Source: Forficula auricularia (taxonomy: Eukaryota > Arthropoda > Insecta > Dermaptera > Forficulidae). Taken from it: a stretch of 64,000 nt of DNA. Shown here in pieces: positions 31,045-41,681 of the stretch. The DNA lies in NCBI GenBank assembly GCA_024734495.1, contig JALMQS010000099.1, forward strand, positions 72,061,169 through 72,125,168, given 5' to 3'. The position numbers and the translations under genes were made by a program. The stretch's first letter is position 1, and each line of letters begins with the position of its first letter. Under the pieces are notes generated by a model. It saw nothing but the letters and a program-made list of their open reading frames with translations, did no database searches and had not been told where the DNA came from.

Positions 31045-31340
31045 TGTGATTAATTTGATTAAAGTTTGAATATTTATCGAAACAAATAATTATATATAAT
31101 ATAAATACAACGTTTCGATCGACTTATTCTCCCATTGTTCTCAAGTATGAGCACCCACTCCGATTATAGGTTAACTGAGCCAATCACCTGTAATTCATGT
31201 TTATCTCGACTCATACTTGAGAACGATCACAGAATAAGTCGATAGAAACGTTGTATTTATATTATATATAATTATTTGTTTCAATAAATAATTATAATTT
31301 ATCATGGGTGATTTAAATAAAAATTCAAACTTTAAGAATT
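31045..31340. mobile_element. Foldback element with GAAACGTTG arms
   Basis: Arms (31060-31165 and 31190-31310) share AACAAATAATTATATATAAT, ATAAATACAACGTTTC and CTCATACTTGAGAAC. CGAAACGTTG resembles the 3' half of a Penelope hammerhead, but no CTGATGA box is present. Confidence 0.65.
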
Positions 31341-31894
31341 TTTTTTTTTTTTAATAAATCCAACGCAATCATGCACAGATTAAGGTATTTACACTAAAAA
31401 TACGCATTTTGAAAAATCTCACGTGAAATTAAAGGGGGGGTATCCAAATCTCATGACATCTCACCAAGGGAGGAAGGGGTGGGGTCGAAAAATAGCCAAA
31501 ATCGCCTCAAGTAATTTAGGGGCGCCCCCTAATCCGCCCCCATTTCACTCCTTCAATGCCTTCTAACTTTATAAGTACCACATCCTATATCCTTAATCAT
31601 CAGCAAAAAATATTCTAATATAGGTCTTACCCTTCCTCTTTTAGCCTCTATAAAATATCCCTAAGCAATCCCCCCACACCCTAATTGTCTCAACGTTTGG
31701 GGGTTTTATCTGAGCTCTAAATGCCAAGAGGAACTTTCTCTCACAAGAAAACTAACGTTGAATTTAACACAAATGAGAAATTTTTTCCAAACAGCGTACA
31801 AAATCCTGAAAAAGATTACTTTATGCTTCAATTTCTTTGTAACTTATTATATGTCAGGGTGTGGTATCATTTATCAGTTTGCAATAAAAAAATT
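31341..31894. other. Unassigned DNA
   Basis: G-run block at 31425-31490 related to 28864-28950. The frame opening at 31721 (MPRGTFSHKKTNVEF) is open for about 60 codons before it runs into element D3, and has no recognisable domain. Confidence 0.35.
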
Positions 31895-33085
31895 AAGCTG
31901 ACGTGTTCTGATGTGGCCATCCACTTGACTTTACCATACAACCTGGCCCCTCACTTATATTTAATATTTAATAAAATTATTTATAATCATGTAGGGGAGG
32001 GGGTTAGTTTTTGCATTTTTAGAGTCCTGGGGGCCCACTGATTATCTATACAAAATTTGGTAGAGTTTGGTACAAAAGTTTAGATTTTGATTTTTTGACC
32101 ATACACGGCCCCCTCCCTTTCGAGCGGTTAGTTTTTGCATTTTTAGCCTTCTGGGGGCCCTCTGATTATGTATACAAAATTTGGTTGAGTTTGGTACAAG
32201 GGCCTAGATTTCCATTTTTTGGCCTCCCCTACATTTTGGGATGTTAGTTTTTGTATTTTTAGACTTCTGGGGTCCCACTGATTATGTATACAAAATTTGG
32301 TTGAGTTTGGTACAAGGGCCTAGATTTCCATTTTTTGGCCCCCCCCTCCATTTTGGGATGTTAGTTTTTGCATTTTTAGACTTCTGGGGTCCCACTGATT
32401 ATGTATACAAAATTTGGTTGAGTTTGGTACAAGGGCCTAGATTTCCATTTTTTGGCCCCCCCTGCATTTTGGGATGTTAGTTTTTGCATTTTTAGACTTC
32501 TGGGGTCCCACTGATTATGTATACAAAATTTGGTTGAGTTTGGTACAAGGGCCTAGATTTCCATTTTTTGGCCCTACACCCCCCCTCCATTTTGGGATGT
32601 TAGTTTTTGCATTTTTTGACTTCTGGGGTCCCACTGATTATGTATACAAAATTTGGTTGAGTTTGCTCAAATAGCCTAGATTTTTAATTTTTAACCCCCT
32701 TCCACTCCCCTTAATTTTGAGTTGATATTCACCAAAATATAAGCAGCTCTTAATCTCAATGAAGCAAAACTACGTGTGAAATTTGGTTTCGATATTCAAA
32801 CTAGTTTTTGAGCTAGCTCGTCCACAAAAATTTGGTAACGCACATACTACCAAACAGACTAACAGACATTTTGACAAAACAATTATTATCTTGAAAAATA
32901 TAATTTTGTCGATGTTCACTTATTAGGGCTTTTTTGTAGAACAAAATGCCATGGTTTTGCTCAATTTTTTTAATCAAAATAGTTTTAGCCGTTTTTGAGA
33001 TATTTCGAAAAAAATATGGAAAAAAAACACTTTTTTCATGCACGATTACAATACATGACCACACCCTGTATGGTAAAGTAAAAAA
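31895..33085 (-). mobile_element. TIR element with tandem core, copy D3 (most complete)
   Basis: On the minus strand it starts TTTACCATACAGGGTGTGGT, continues through AAATGTCTGTTAGTCTGTTT and TGGACGAGCTAGCTC, then the core array. It ends GTATGGTAAAGTCAAGTGGA and TGGCCACATCAGAAC. Not interrupted, about 1.2 kb. Confidence 0.65.
32004..32690 (+). repeat. Tandem array of about 116-bp units in D3
   Basis: Six units starting at about 32004, 32127, 32243, 32359, 32477 and 32599. Each reads GTTAGTTTTTGCATTTTTAG, then ACTGATTATGTATACAAAAT, then GGTTGAGTTTGGTACAAGGG and a C-rich linker. The middle four are nearly identical, the outer two diverged. The open frames across it are repeat translations. Confidence 0.9.
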
Positions 33086-33536
33086 CGAATCCCAAACCTT
33101 TTTATCAGTTTTGAAAACCCTGATCTATACTAAATTTTTAGGAGATAAAATAACTTTAATGCCAAATGAATTTTTCAGAGATACACATATCGAATAAAAT
33201 AAAATGTCCCCCCAGGCACATTTCGTTGGTCGGATGATCTTGAAAGAGATTTTTTTTTATTACATTTGCTTTTGCGAATCGACAGCTTTAAAATATCTAA
33301 TTTTAGACTTAACAAAATCTTCAGAACAGGTCATAAATTTTTAAAATTATGATCGTTAATTGGCAATAATTTCTTAAAAAAAAGACAATAATTTTTAATC
33401 GCACATATTCTTTGATTTATTGATTCAAATCAATAAAAAAATAATAATTTATTTAGTTTTTTTATAGCTTAATTTACATGAACACATATATACAATCTTT
33501 GGATATTTTCTAATACCTCTGTAGATACTTTCTTTA
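33086..33536. other. Unassigned AT-rich DNA
   Basis: No repeat partner or frame of interest seen. Confidence 0.4.
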
Positions 33537-34822
33537 TTAAAAATAAAAGTGATTTAGGTATACCGGGTGAGTTTTTTTTATCTTGAGACAGTCTTATAAC
33601 TCAAAAACAGTGCATTATATGGAAAAAAGTTTCAAATAAAAGTTTGTTTATATTGAGGGAGAAACTAAACTACGCTATTGTTTGTCGACGTAAAACAAGC
33701 TTTCAAGGGTATTTCAATGTCAAGTTCTGTTTTTTAAACAGAACCCTATATTTTTCTATACGTCTACATAATCTACAAAAAAAACTGAACAACTTTCATA
33801 AGAACTATTTTTTTATACGACATCAAATAAAAAATACATGAATCAATTAGATCTCAAAAAAATTCTTTTTAATTATTTTAAACAATTCTTTAACTTAATT
33901 ATCAAATAAAAATGATTAAATAATTAATTATTAAATAAATAACTTAATAATAACTAATAATTTAATAATTTTTCGACACTGTTTTGAGACATTCCAGAGT
34001 GTATTGCAAGTCTTCTGGATTCCTTATTTTGGCCAGTTCCAGTTTCTTCGTAGCCTGTTTATTTATTTTTTTTTAACAAATTTTACAACACAATAAAATG
34101 AAGATTGTGAGGGTGTATTCCTATCAGGAAAACGCTCGGCATTCATTTCAATTGCAGCCCCTAACACTTCTTCCACATTCACCACATAAATTAAGACCAT
34201 TTTGATGCTGTCTTCAACAACAAAAAATGCTCCATATTTATTATGGAAATACAATATAACTATCTACTGGATTGACATGAGAAAACAACTTTTTTAAACT
34301 CAAGAATTTTAAATAGTTCTATTAAGTAGAAAATAATCTCTTAAATCTGAGCATAACGAAGTTTTAATATCATTATAATCACTAATTTTCATTGTTGTGA
34401 CTTTTCAATTTAATGATTATTTATTTAATAATTAATTATTTAATCATTATTATTTAATAATTAAGTTAAATAATTGTTAAAAATAATTATTAAAAAAAAT
34501 TTGAGATCTAATTGATTCAAGTATTTTGTTTATTTGATGTCGTATAAAAAAATAGTTCTTATGAAAGCTGTTCAGTTTTTTTCGTAGATTAAGTAGACGT
34601 ATAGAAAAATATAGGGTTCCATTTAAAAAACAGAACTTGACTTTGAAATACCTTTGAAAGCTTGTTCTACGTCGAGGAACAATAGCGTAATTTAGTTTCC
34701 CCCTCGATATAAACAAGTTTTTATTTGAAACTTTTTTCCATATAATGCACTGTTTTTGAGTTATAAGATTGTCTCAAGATAAAAAAATTCACCCGTTATA
34801 TACCTAAATCACTTATTTAAAT
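33537..34822. mobile_element. Foldback transposon with DUF4817-like HTH remnant, copy 1
   Basis: Inverted arms (33537-33920 and 34440-34822) share AAGTGATTTAGGTATA, GAGACAGTCTTATAACTCAA and TCAAATAAAAGTTTGTTTAT. Between them is a decayed transposase N-terminus on the minus strand. A second copy is at 56338-57566. Confidence 0.75.
33985..34254 (-). pseudogene. Transposase N-terminal helix-turn-helix remnant (DUF4817-like)
   Basis: The minus-strand frame from 34254 gives DSIKMVLIYVVNVEEVLGAA, then MNAERFPDRNTPSQSSFY and CVVKFV. A K-rich break follows, and a second helix-turn-helix-like stretch lies in another frame at about 33985-34040 (RRLAIHSGMSQNSV). EKxxMVLIYGECN...AERFPDR.PS is the pattern of DUF4817 domains at the N-terminus of arthropod transposase-like proteins. 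The catalytic part is absent. The second copy has the same two stretches, and its first reads EMVLICGECGRSV. Confidence 0.65.
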
Positions 34823-34832
34823 CAGACTCATA

Positions 34833-35280
34833 GGAAATATATCTTATTATCATATTAAACGAGCCATTCTTGTATATAAATAAAATCGGTTTCTCGAAAA
34901 CAGCTCTAATATAACGATTTGGATGAAATTCACGATTGAGAAGGTTTATGGGTTGACAATTCGATCTGTCATAGTCTCATCTTCGACTAAGCTAATTTTG
35001 ATTGATTTTTTGTTAATTGAAATAATTATTCACAAGTGGGTTTCTCGATAAAAATGTATAATTACATTTTTATTCGATTTCCTTTTAATAATTATTGGTT
35101 TTTTCATTTTATATCTCACAAAAAGATAATTACAAATATTATTATATATTAAAATTTGTAAATTTGATAAATTGGAGGTATTTTTTATTGAATATTAAAT
35201 TATTAAAAATAAAATTAATATATCACTTTGAACTAAAGCAAACAATAACCGAGCAACGCTCGATGTTCCAGGTACTTATT
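34833..35280 (+). mobile_element. Helentron-like element HN7, short and complete
   Basis: Best structural copy. 5' end CTTATTATCATATTAAACGA, short TA tract, TCGGTTTCTCGAAAAC, body without the 140-bp block. Near the 3' end is the hairpin ACCGAGCAACGCTCGATG followed by TTCCAGGTACTTAT. No terminal inverted repeats or target duplication, a 5' AT-rich end and a 3' hairpin fit Helentron-associated non-autonomous elements. No Rep/helicase is encoded anywhere in the window. Confidence 0.6.
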
Positions 35281-35335
35281 TATTACTAGCGCATCTACTA
35301 TATAGACTGAGTCTTGGAAAATTGTTCCCTTTTTC

Positions 35336-36505
35336 CTTCATGCTTTCGATGCTCGGTAACTTTTTACTTCAAGTTAAAAGCTATATATATAGTACATGCC
35401 CCCTGGACACCCCCGAATCACATACTCACACCCTGCCCACCACATTCACCCCCAGGACCCTCCGTTCCGTCCCCCGAAACTCTCCACCTCGTCACACCAC
35501 CACAACCACCCCCACAACCCAATTTTTGCATTTCTAGTCTTCTATTGACCCACAGATTATGTGTATTTAGGCATATAAATAAATACTGTATAATTATTTT
35601 TTTTAATTAAATAACAATATGTCCATTTATTTACATGAATATATGCATACATTGTTTTTGAGCTTCGACTCCGGAGATTACTTCTCCACCATCGAATGTC
35701 CTTGATCATCTTTTAGTCCTTTTTTTAATAAGAGGAAAAAACTAATTAAATAAAAAAACCTCTTTTCCGATAATTATTTCAATTCCATTATTCATTCTAT
35801 CTTGTCGTTCAACAATATGTCCAGTTTTATATTTAATTAAATGTCAAATTCTAATATTTAATATTTGTAGGATTTAAAATTCGATTAATTAATTATTTTT
35901 TTATAAATTTTATTAAACCAATTATTTTACATTAATTAATGTATACATTGTATTTTTGCTTCGATTCCGGAGATTACTTCTCCACCATCGAATGTCCTTG
36001 ATCATCTTTTAGTCCTTGTTTTTAATAAGAGGAAAAAACTAATTAAATAAAAAAACCTCTTTTCCGATAATTATTTCAATTCCATTATTCAATCTATCTT
36101 GTCGTTCAACAATATGTCCAGTTTTATATTTAATTAAATGTCAAATTCTAATATTTAATATTTGTGGGATTTAAAACTCGATTAATTAAATTGCCCAACT
36201 TTTAATATATAATAATAAATGTAATGATCTGATTGTGGAATTTAAAATTAAAAAACCAATTATTTATTAAAAGGAAAGTAAATACTTATACATTTTTATC
36301 GACACAACCACCAGTGAATAATTATTTTAATTAACAAAATACCCATCAAAAACAACTTTGCCGAAGATGAGACCGTGACAGATCGTATCGACAACACAAA
36401 CCCCCCTCCCCCTAACCCAAATCGTTAGAGCCGTTTTCGAGAAACCAATTGGATATATATATATATATATATAAAAATTGCTCGTTTAATATAATAAGAT
36501 AATTA
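35336..36505 (-). mobile_element. Helentron-like element HN8 with duplicated block
   Basis: Minus strand 5' end TTATATTAAACGAGCAATTT near 36475-36495, followed by a long TA tract and GGTTTCTCGAAAACGGCTCT. The conserved block is present twice (35950-36093, 35655-35795), then the G-rich segment (35400-35520). The 3' end is CCGAGCATCGAAAGC at about 35345-35360. Confidence 0.6.
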
Positions 36506-37424
36506 TGAAGAAAAAATTATTTAATTCATTCCACATAAAATAAATTAGGCCTAAATGTATAAGTAAATTAGCTAAATAAATTATACTTTATTATCAATTT
36601 ATTTCAAGAACATAGTCTTGAATTAATTAAATTTGATTTTATTCTGATTATTATTGAGAGTTGAAGTGTGAAAATATTTATATTAATCAAAAGACACAAT
36701 CTTTATATTTATTCCTTATAAATGAATATAAAACTTAATTCCTTAGCAAAATCATATTTTAATTTATTCTCGTTTTATGATTTGGTTTATTTTTAGGCGG
36801 TTCTCAGTATATAATTCATACTGGTCCTGTGTAAACTGTTTGAGCTGGTGGTCCTTAGCAACCGGTCCAAACCTTGAACTCGATTCTGGGAGCAACTCAA
36901 TGTAAATTGTTTTTTAACCAACAACCAACCAGGCAGCTTGATAAATTCGCGCCTGGGCTGTTTTGTTCATTTCAAAATATTTGGACTTGCAGATATTGTT
37001 TCTGGTAGCGAGTGGTGATCAAACCTGTATACTTGAATACTGAACTGGTTTTTTGATGAGGAGTCCTATTGTTCTTTTAATGGATTGACATTTCAATGTT
37101 ACGAGAAAAATAATTATTATATTACAAAGAGAATAATAAAAAAGTAAACTGTCTAGAAGCTAATACGAAACATTGATTAAAGAACACGACAAATGCTTAG
37201 GTCTGCGATTTCAGCTCACACATTTAACAACTCGGTCGGATTTCCGATAACATGCTCAGAAAAATGCTTGTATACTCTTAATTGCTATAAAGTTTCTTTA
37301 GACATCTTACATATTGATGTAATAATAAATTAGGTTTTTAATTAAAAAATGCTATTAAACTAAACTAATGAGTTCGAAATAAGGATCTTTAATAATTAGA
37401 CATAGACAAGAAAAATATAGTTTT
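36506..37424. other. Unassigned DNA
   Basis: AT-rich flanks around a balanced patch at 36790-37080 with no long frame. No repeat partner recognised. Could hold host regulatory sequence or an old element. Confidence 0.4.
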
Positions 37425-37547
37425 TAAGGAATTTGGTGTTGGAACTTGGTGAAACATTTTTTAAAATTATTAGATAAAAATACTTGGTAGGTTTTATATT
37501 AAGATATAAAAAAATAAAACGAATTTATTTTTGGAGAATCTTTAATC

Positions 37548-37593
37548 TCGATATATATATTTCGTGTGACTAACCCATCTTCAGGAGAAACAG
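37548..37593 (-). ncRNA. Hammerhead-like motif, left arm of P5
   Basis: Minus strand: TTTCTC, CTGAAGA, T, GGGTTAGTCACAC (stem shortened and mispaired), GAAA, UA run ending in C, GAGATT. Both boxes and the cleavage-site C are intact, but helix II is damaged relative to the right-arm copy. Confidence 0.45.
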
Positions 37594-37942
37594 AAGGTAA
37601 CTGACCTGGATAAGTCGAAATTGAATACAAGTCAATGGTAAAATTTATTTTTAAGATAACAAAAGGGTAAATATTTAAAATTATTGGAGGGAAAAAAGAT
37701 AGGAAGTCTACTTTTGTTTAATTTTGAATGGCCTTCTGAGAAATGAGGATTTCGAATTTGAATACAACTCAATGGTAAAATTTATTTTTAAGATAACAAA
37801 AGAGTAAATATTTAAAATTAGTGGAGGGAGAAGGGTAGGAAATATATTTTGTTTAATTTTGAATGGTCTTCTGAGAAATGAGAATTTACACACAAAACAA
37901 ATTTGCAAATATTTAATTTCGACTTATCCAGGTCAGTTACCT

Positions 37943-38004
37943 TCTGTTTCTCCTGAAGATGGGTTAGTCAGTAGTCACCCGAAATATATATATATCGAGA
38001 TTAA
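37943..38004 (+). ncRNA. Hammerhead-like motif, right arm of P5 (best helix I)
   Basis: TCTC, CTGAAGA (37953-37959), one spacer T, stem GGGT...ACCC around a 12-base loop, GAAA (37981-37984), UA run ending in TC (37996), then GAGA. TCTC/GAGA forms helix I, GGGT/ACCC helix II, and the self-complementary UA run helix III. Predicted cleavage would follow C37996. The base between box one and helix II is the main departure from the canonical fold. Confidence 0.5.
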
Positions 38005-38075
38005 AGATTCTCCAAAAATAAATTCGTTTTATTTTTTATATCTTAATGTGAAACCTGCCAAGTATTTTTATCTTT

Positions 38076-38132
38076 TTTTTTATGATAATGATGAGAGAAG
38101 GAGTTACACCCAAAAGGTGCAACCCCTAAAAA
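38076..38132 (-). mobile_element. Retroposon 3' end fragment
   Basis: Poly-T then ATGATAATGATGAGAGAAGG and TTGCACCTTTTGGGTGTAAC in complement. Same family as 199-430 and 59030-59145. Confidence 0.5.
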
Positions 38133-38384
38133 TAATTTTAAGGAAAATATATACCTTATTTATTAAAAATTTACTGAATATTTCAACCATCAAAAAAATC
38201 CCAGTCCTCACCAAATCTACCTTTATTTATTTATTCGGTTTAGTCTTTCAGCGTTTATAATTTTATAATTATTATAATCACACAAACATATTTCATCACA
38301 TAAAAAGACTTCTATGTCTATGTCCAAATGGACATTTTTCACTATTCCTTGTTTCGTTGTTAGAAATAGAGGAAAATATCGTCC
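38133..38384. other. Unassigned AT-rich DNA
   Basis: Short stretch with no supported feature. Confidence 0.4.
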
Positions 38385-38640
38385 GCTTAGAGTGTAAAGC
38401 TACTAACTCAATTTTTTTATCACATTTGACAAATTAATACCGTTCGAAAGAAAAAGAGATGCAGGCAGTATTGTCCAAGAAAAACTGCTACCTAGAATTA
38501 CGATCGTAAGTAGTAGAAATAAATGTGAAAAATAGTTTCTTTCCATAACAAGAAATTTTATTTGTTTTTTCTCTGCCCTGTAAAATTTCCTTGTTTGGAG
38601 TTAGCAGGTTTACACTCTAAGGCGACGATATGCAAAATAG
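38385..38640. mobile_element. Palindromic MITE, intact copy
   Basis: Ends GTCCGCTTAGAGTGTAAAGC and, complemented, GTCGCCTTAGAGTGTAAACC. Inner arms include TACGATCGTAA at the centre of symmetry. It is the uninterrupted counterpart of 7340-7503 plus 8804-8920. Confidence 0.75.
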
Positions 38641-38734
38641 TTTTTTTTTAAGAATTAATTTTTGGACAAAATCATTAGCAGCTGATTTCTGCTGAAATTT
38701 TAGTCGAATTGCGTATATGCACATTATTTGTGAA

Positions 38735-39540
38735 TTCACAGGTTAGGGGTTTTTGGGTTGACAATTCGATCTGCCACAGTCTCATCTTCGGCTAAGTTGT
38801 TTTCGATGGGTTTTTTGTTAATTGAAATAATTATTTACATGTGGTTGTCTCGATAAAAATATATAATTACATTTTTTTTCAATTTCCTTTTAATAATTAA
38901 TTGGTTTTTAAATTTTAAATCCCACTAATAAATCATTACAAATATTATGAAATATTAAAATTAGGCAATTTAATTAATTAGAATTGGGCTTAATTATCGG
39001 AAAAGAGGTTTTTTCTTTAATTAGTTTTTCCTCTTGTTAAAAACAAGGACTAAAAAGATGACCAAGGACACTCGATGGTGGAGAAGTAATCTCCGGAGTC
39101 GAAGCTAAAATACAATGTATACATTAATTCATGTAAAATAATTGGTTTAATTTAATTAATTAGATAGCTGGTTCAAAAAATTCTCATAAAAAAATTAAAT
39201 AGAGGTATTGAAGATAGAGGTATAATTTAATGCGGAATTAATGAAAAGGCTGCCCAAAGATAAAGAAATAAACTACTAATTCCGATTACACTGAATTGGA
39301 TTGGTATTGAATTGTTGACGTTTCGATTATTATTGGTAACAATCGATTTAATATCAGGTCCCACTTTTGGGGAAAAAATATTTCGGTAAGTTTTTTAATG
39401 AAATTAATTATTAACAGGTGGTTGAATCAAATTAAAACAAATGGTTGATTAAATCAAAAACAAACACATAAAAATTAAATTAAAAATACAAACATGGCAT
39501 ACATCGCTGGGTGTTCCGGGTACTTTATTTTAAGCCAAAT
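38735..39540 (+). mobile_element. Helentron-like element HN9, 5'-truncated
   Basis: Enters in the body at GGGTTGACAATTCGATCTGC, carries the conserved block (38985-39110), and ends with a decayed hairpin GCATACATCGCTGGGTGTTC and CGGGTACTTTATT. Confidence 0.55.
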
Positions 39541-39730
39541 AGCTCAAATGATATTTGACATACATACCGTAAAAGTTTTCCATTTTAAAAGGTAAGTGTT
39601 TGAAGTTAATTTCTTTAATACCCTTATGGCTAATTATATTTCCTGATAATTTTCAAAAAATAAATTAAAAATACAAACATGTAATAATTATTTTAAATTA
39701 AATAATGATAAAATCACCAAATATGTAAAG
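39541..39730. other. Unassigned AT-rich DNA
   Basis: No supported feature before the mariner target site. Confidence 0.4.
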
Positions 39731-39732
39731 TA

Positions 39733-40630
39733 ATAGGTGCGTGCAAAAGTTCGTGTGGAGTTTCAATAGATGGAGTTATGAGCGTCGTAACGTGTTGTCA
39801 TTAATGCCTACTCCTACATATTATATATCCTTGGAAAGGTGACGTCATCAGCTTTCATTTAAAAAAAATCATTTGTTTTCATACATACATTCGATAAATA
39901 TCACTTTAAAAATGAATATCGATAAAGTGCATTTACGGCATGTTATGCTTCACGAGTTTCGGAAGGGAATAAACGTTGCCGCAGCCGTGAAAAACATTCA
40001 AGATCAAGCACCAGCTAAACGAACTGTGGAAAAATGGTTTGCTAAATTTCGGCGCGAAGAATTTAACCTTGAAGACGATGAAGGTGATGCTCTCAGTTTG
40101 GTGGGATTGCAAGGGCATAATCTATTTTGAGCTTCTCCCTGCTGGCGAAACGATTGATTCGGACAAGTACTGTCGCCAATTAACCAATTTGAATCGAGAA
40201 ATCAAAGAGAAACGTCCGATTTTGTCAAATCGCAAGGGAGTCATCTTTCATCAGGACAACGCCAGACCATACGTTTCGAAAAAGACGCTGTGCAAGCTGA
40301 AGAGCCTGAAATGGAATGTCCTAACGCATCCACCGTATTCTCCTGATATCGCACCATCTGACTATCACTTGTTCCGGTCATTGCAAAATTATATAAATGG
40401 AAAAAAATTTGACTCTTTGGATGCCTTAAAAAACGGCGTATCTTCGTTCTTCGAATCTAAACCGCGCAGTTTTTATGATCGAGGCATCCGTCTGCTTCCA
40501 GAACGTTGGAAAAAGATTATAGAAAACGATGGAGAATAAATATATCATTGATTGAATAAAGATTTTTGTTTGCCTAATCGCTGTGTGACTTTTACTCAAA
40601 AACTCCGCACGAACTTTCGCACGCACCCAA
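39733..40630 (+). mobile_element. mariner-family transposon, internally deleted
   Basis: Terminal inverted repeats of about 29 bp: GGTGCGTGCAAAAGTTCGTG at the left, complement of GGGTGCGTGCGAAAGTTCGT at the right. TA target duplication at 39731-39732 and 40631-40632. Length about 0.9 kb against about 1.3 kb for full mariners, with the missing part in the middle of the transposase gene. Confidence 0.9.
39912..40539 (+). pseudogene. mariner transposase with central deletion
   Basis: The first frame (MNIDKVHLRHVMLHEFRKGI, then KRTVEKWFAKFRREEFNLED) is the paired-like DNA-binding N-terminus. Near 40081 the sequence jumps in the +1 frame to KVMLSVWWDCKG, which lies well downstream in intact mariners. 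The linker motif, the first catalytic Asp and about 130 codons are lost. The remainder keeps IFHQDNARPYV (second Asp) and HPPYSPDIAPSDYHLF (third Asp), then LPERWKKIIENDGE and the stop. Inactive, but its intact ends could have been mobilised by a full-length relative. Confidence 0.9.
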
Positions 40631-40632
40631 TA

Positions 40633-41316
40633 CAAACCATTTATTTTTTCTCTAGAGCAAATAAAAAAACTATTAGTCATAATCATTAAACTCATAATGT
40701 TATTAATCATGTATGATTTCAAAAAATTATTTTCATATTTTTTTTTTTTTTTAATAAAGGTATTAGATGATTCGTTTATAAAAAAAACTATAATATTAAT
40801 AGCGAAGGTCATCTATATTCAAAGAAGATTAGAAAAAAATCTTTATTTGAATTCAGAACTTATAAAATTTTTTGCTACATTCTTGATTTAATGAGTTGGC
40901 CATGAACGGAAAGAAATTAAATTGCTGTTCCAAAGCGAAAGTGTTTTTTTAATCGAAGACTTGAAATAAAATATTCAAAAAGTCAATTTACTCACATATA
41001 ATCAAAAATTATTTTGTCGTAGGACACCGGATAGGAACGAAGTTCCTTATTATAAAAATATTAATTTTAAGTTCTATTCTAGGTATAAAGAAAAATAATT
41101 ATTCGGGTATACATTTTTTATTATGATTTTTTTATCGATAAAAAGCAAAGAAACTACTTTATAAAATTATCTTAACACCTTTATTTTATTTACAATGATT
41201 TATAAAAATATATAATATATAATAATAATAATATACAAAAAGAAACAGGTATTTATATGAATAATAATAATTAAGCATAATTATGTTCTATCATAGAAAC
41301 TATAGCTTTATGGTAA
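40633..41316. other. Unassigned very AT-rich DNA
   Basis: Poly-T/A runs and overlapping spurious frames on both strands. No repeat partner recognised. Confidence 0.4.
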
Positions 41317-41401
41317 CTAAAATAAGTTTTCATTATCTTTTCTATGCTTCCGAAGAATTTGTTGACGCTGTGCATTATTTATTCTCCGTATATTTTCAGT
41401 A
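41317..41401 (-). CDS. Candidate exon E6, basic C-terminal segment
   Basis: A 3' splice-like TTAATTTTAG lies just before 41401. In one frame the exon reads ENIRRINNAQRQQILRKHRK, DNENLF and a stop at 41317-41319, resembling the basic motifs of E4 and E5. That frame does not agree with the phase-1 donor of E5, which would instead give VLKIYGE and a stop at 41379-41381. Either a small indel, another splice choice, or a pseudo-exon explains this. Confidence 0.35.
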
Positions 41402-41471
41402 CTAAAATTAATTACAGTTATTAATGGCAATAATAATTTTATTAAAAATGTATATAATTTTCATACCATAC

Positions 41472-41561
41472 CTTGGATCTTTTGTATTTTTTCTTTTATT
41501 CTTTGTCGATACTCTTGTTGATATAGCCTACTTGTTTTTTTTTTTATATTTTTCTCCGATA
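41472..41561 (-). CDS. Candidate exon E5 with QQEYRQRIKEK motif
   Basis: Acceptor TCAATTTCAG and donor CAAG|GTATGG bound a 90-bp stretch, phase 1 at both ends. It encodes SEKNIKKKTSRLYQQEYRQR, then IKEKIQKIQ. The Arg/Gln/Tyr pattern repeats that of E4. The exon contains an 11-A run, a place where sequencing error could disturb the frame. Confidence 0.45.
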
Positions 41562-41681
41562 CTGAAATTGATTATAAAATCATTAATTTCTCGTCTGATG
41601 TCTACTAACTTTACAGTCGTATTTAAAATTACACTGCAAAATATTATAATATATATAATATATATAAATTATATACCGTAC

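Larger units (their letters stand above)
37425..38075. mobile_element. Penelope-type foldback P5 with two hammerhead-like motifs
   Basis: Starts AAGGAATTTGGTGTTGGAAC and TTGGTGAAACATT (Penelope terminal signature). Then arms with ACTTGGTAGGTTTTATATTA, GATTCTCCAAAAATAAATTC and CAGGTCAGTTACCTTCTG on both sides. The central 370 bp includes a direct repeat (37735-37745 and 37855-37885 region, TGGCCTTCTGAGAAATGAG). A motif sits at the inner end of each arm, pointing outward. Confidence 0.8.

Noticed and set aside
31045..31340. Hammerhead ribozyme in the GAAACGTTG foldback
   Set aside because: The CTGANGA box is absent from both arms, so only a vague resemblance remains.
31721..32041. Frame opening MPRGTFSHKKTNVEF as a gene
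   Set aside because: Its second half is element D3 sequence. The first half alone has no domain, splice site or homologue I recognise.
32241..32674. Open frames encoding repeated FLDFWGPTDYVYKIW-like strings
   Set aside because: They follow the 116-bp tandem unit exactly and break where the unit length changes, so they are repeat translations.
35314..35610. Pro/Thr-rich plus-strand frames
   Set aside because: Translations of the C-rich complement of the Helentron-like G-rich tract.
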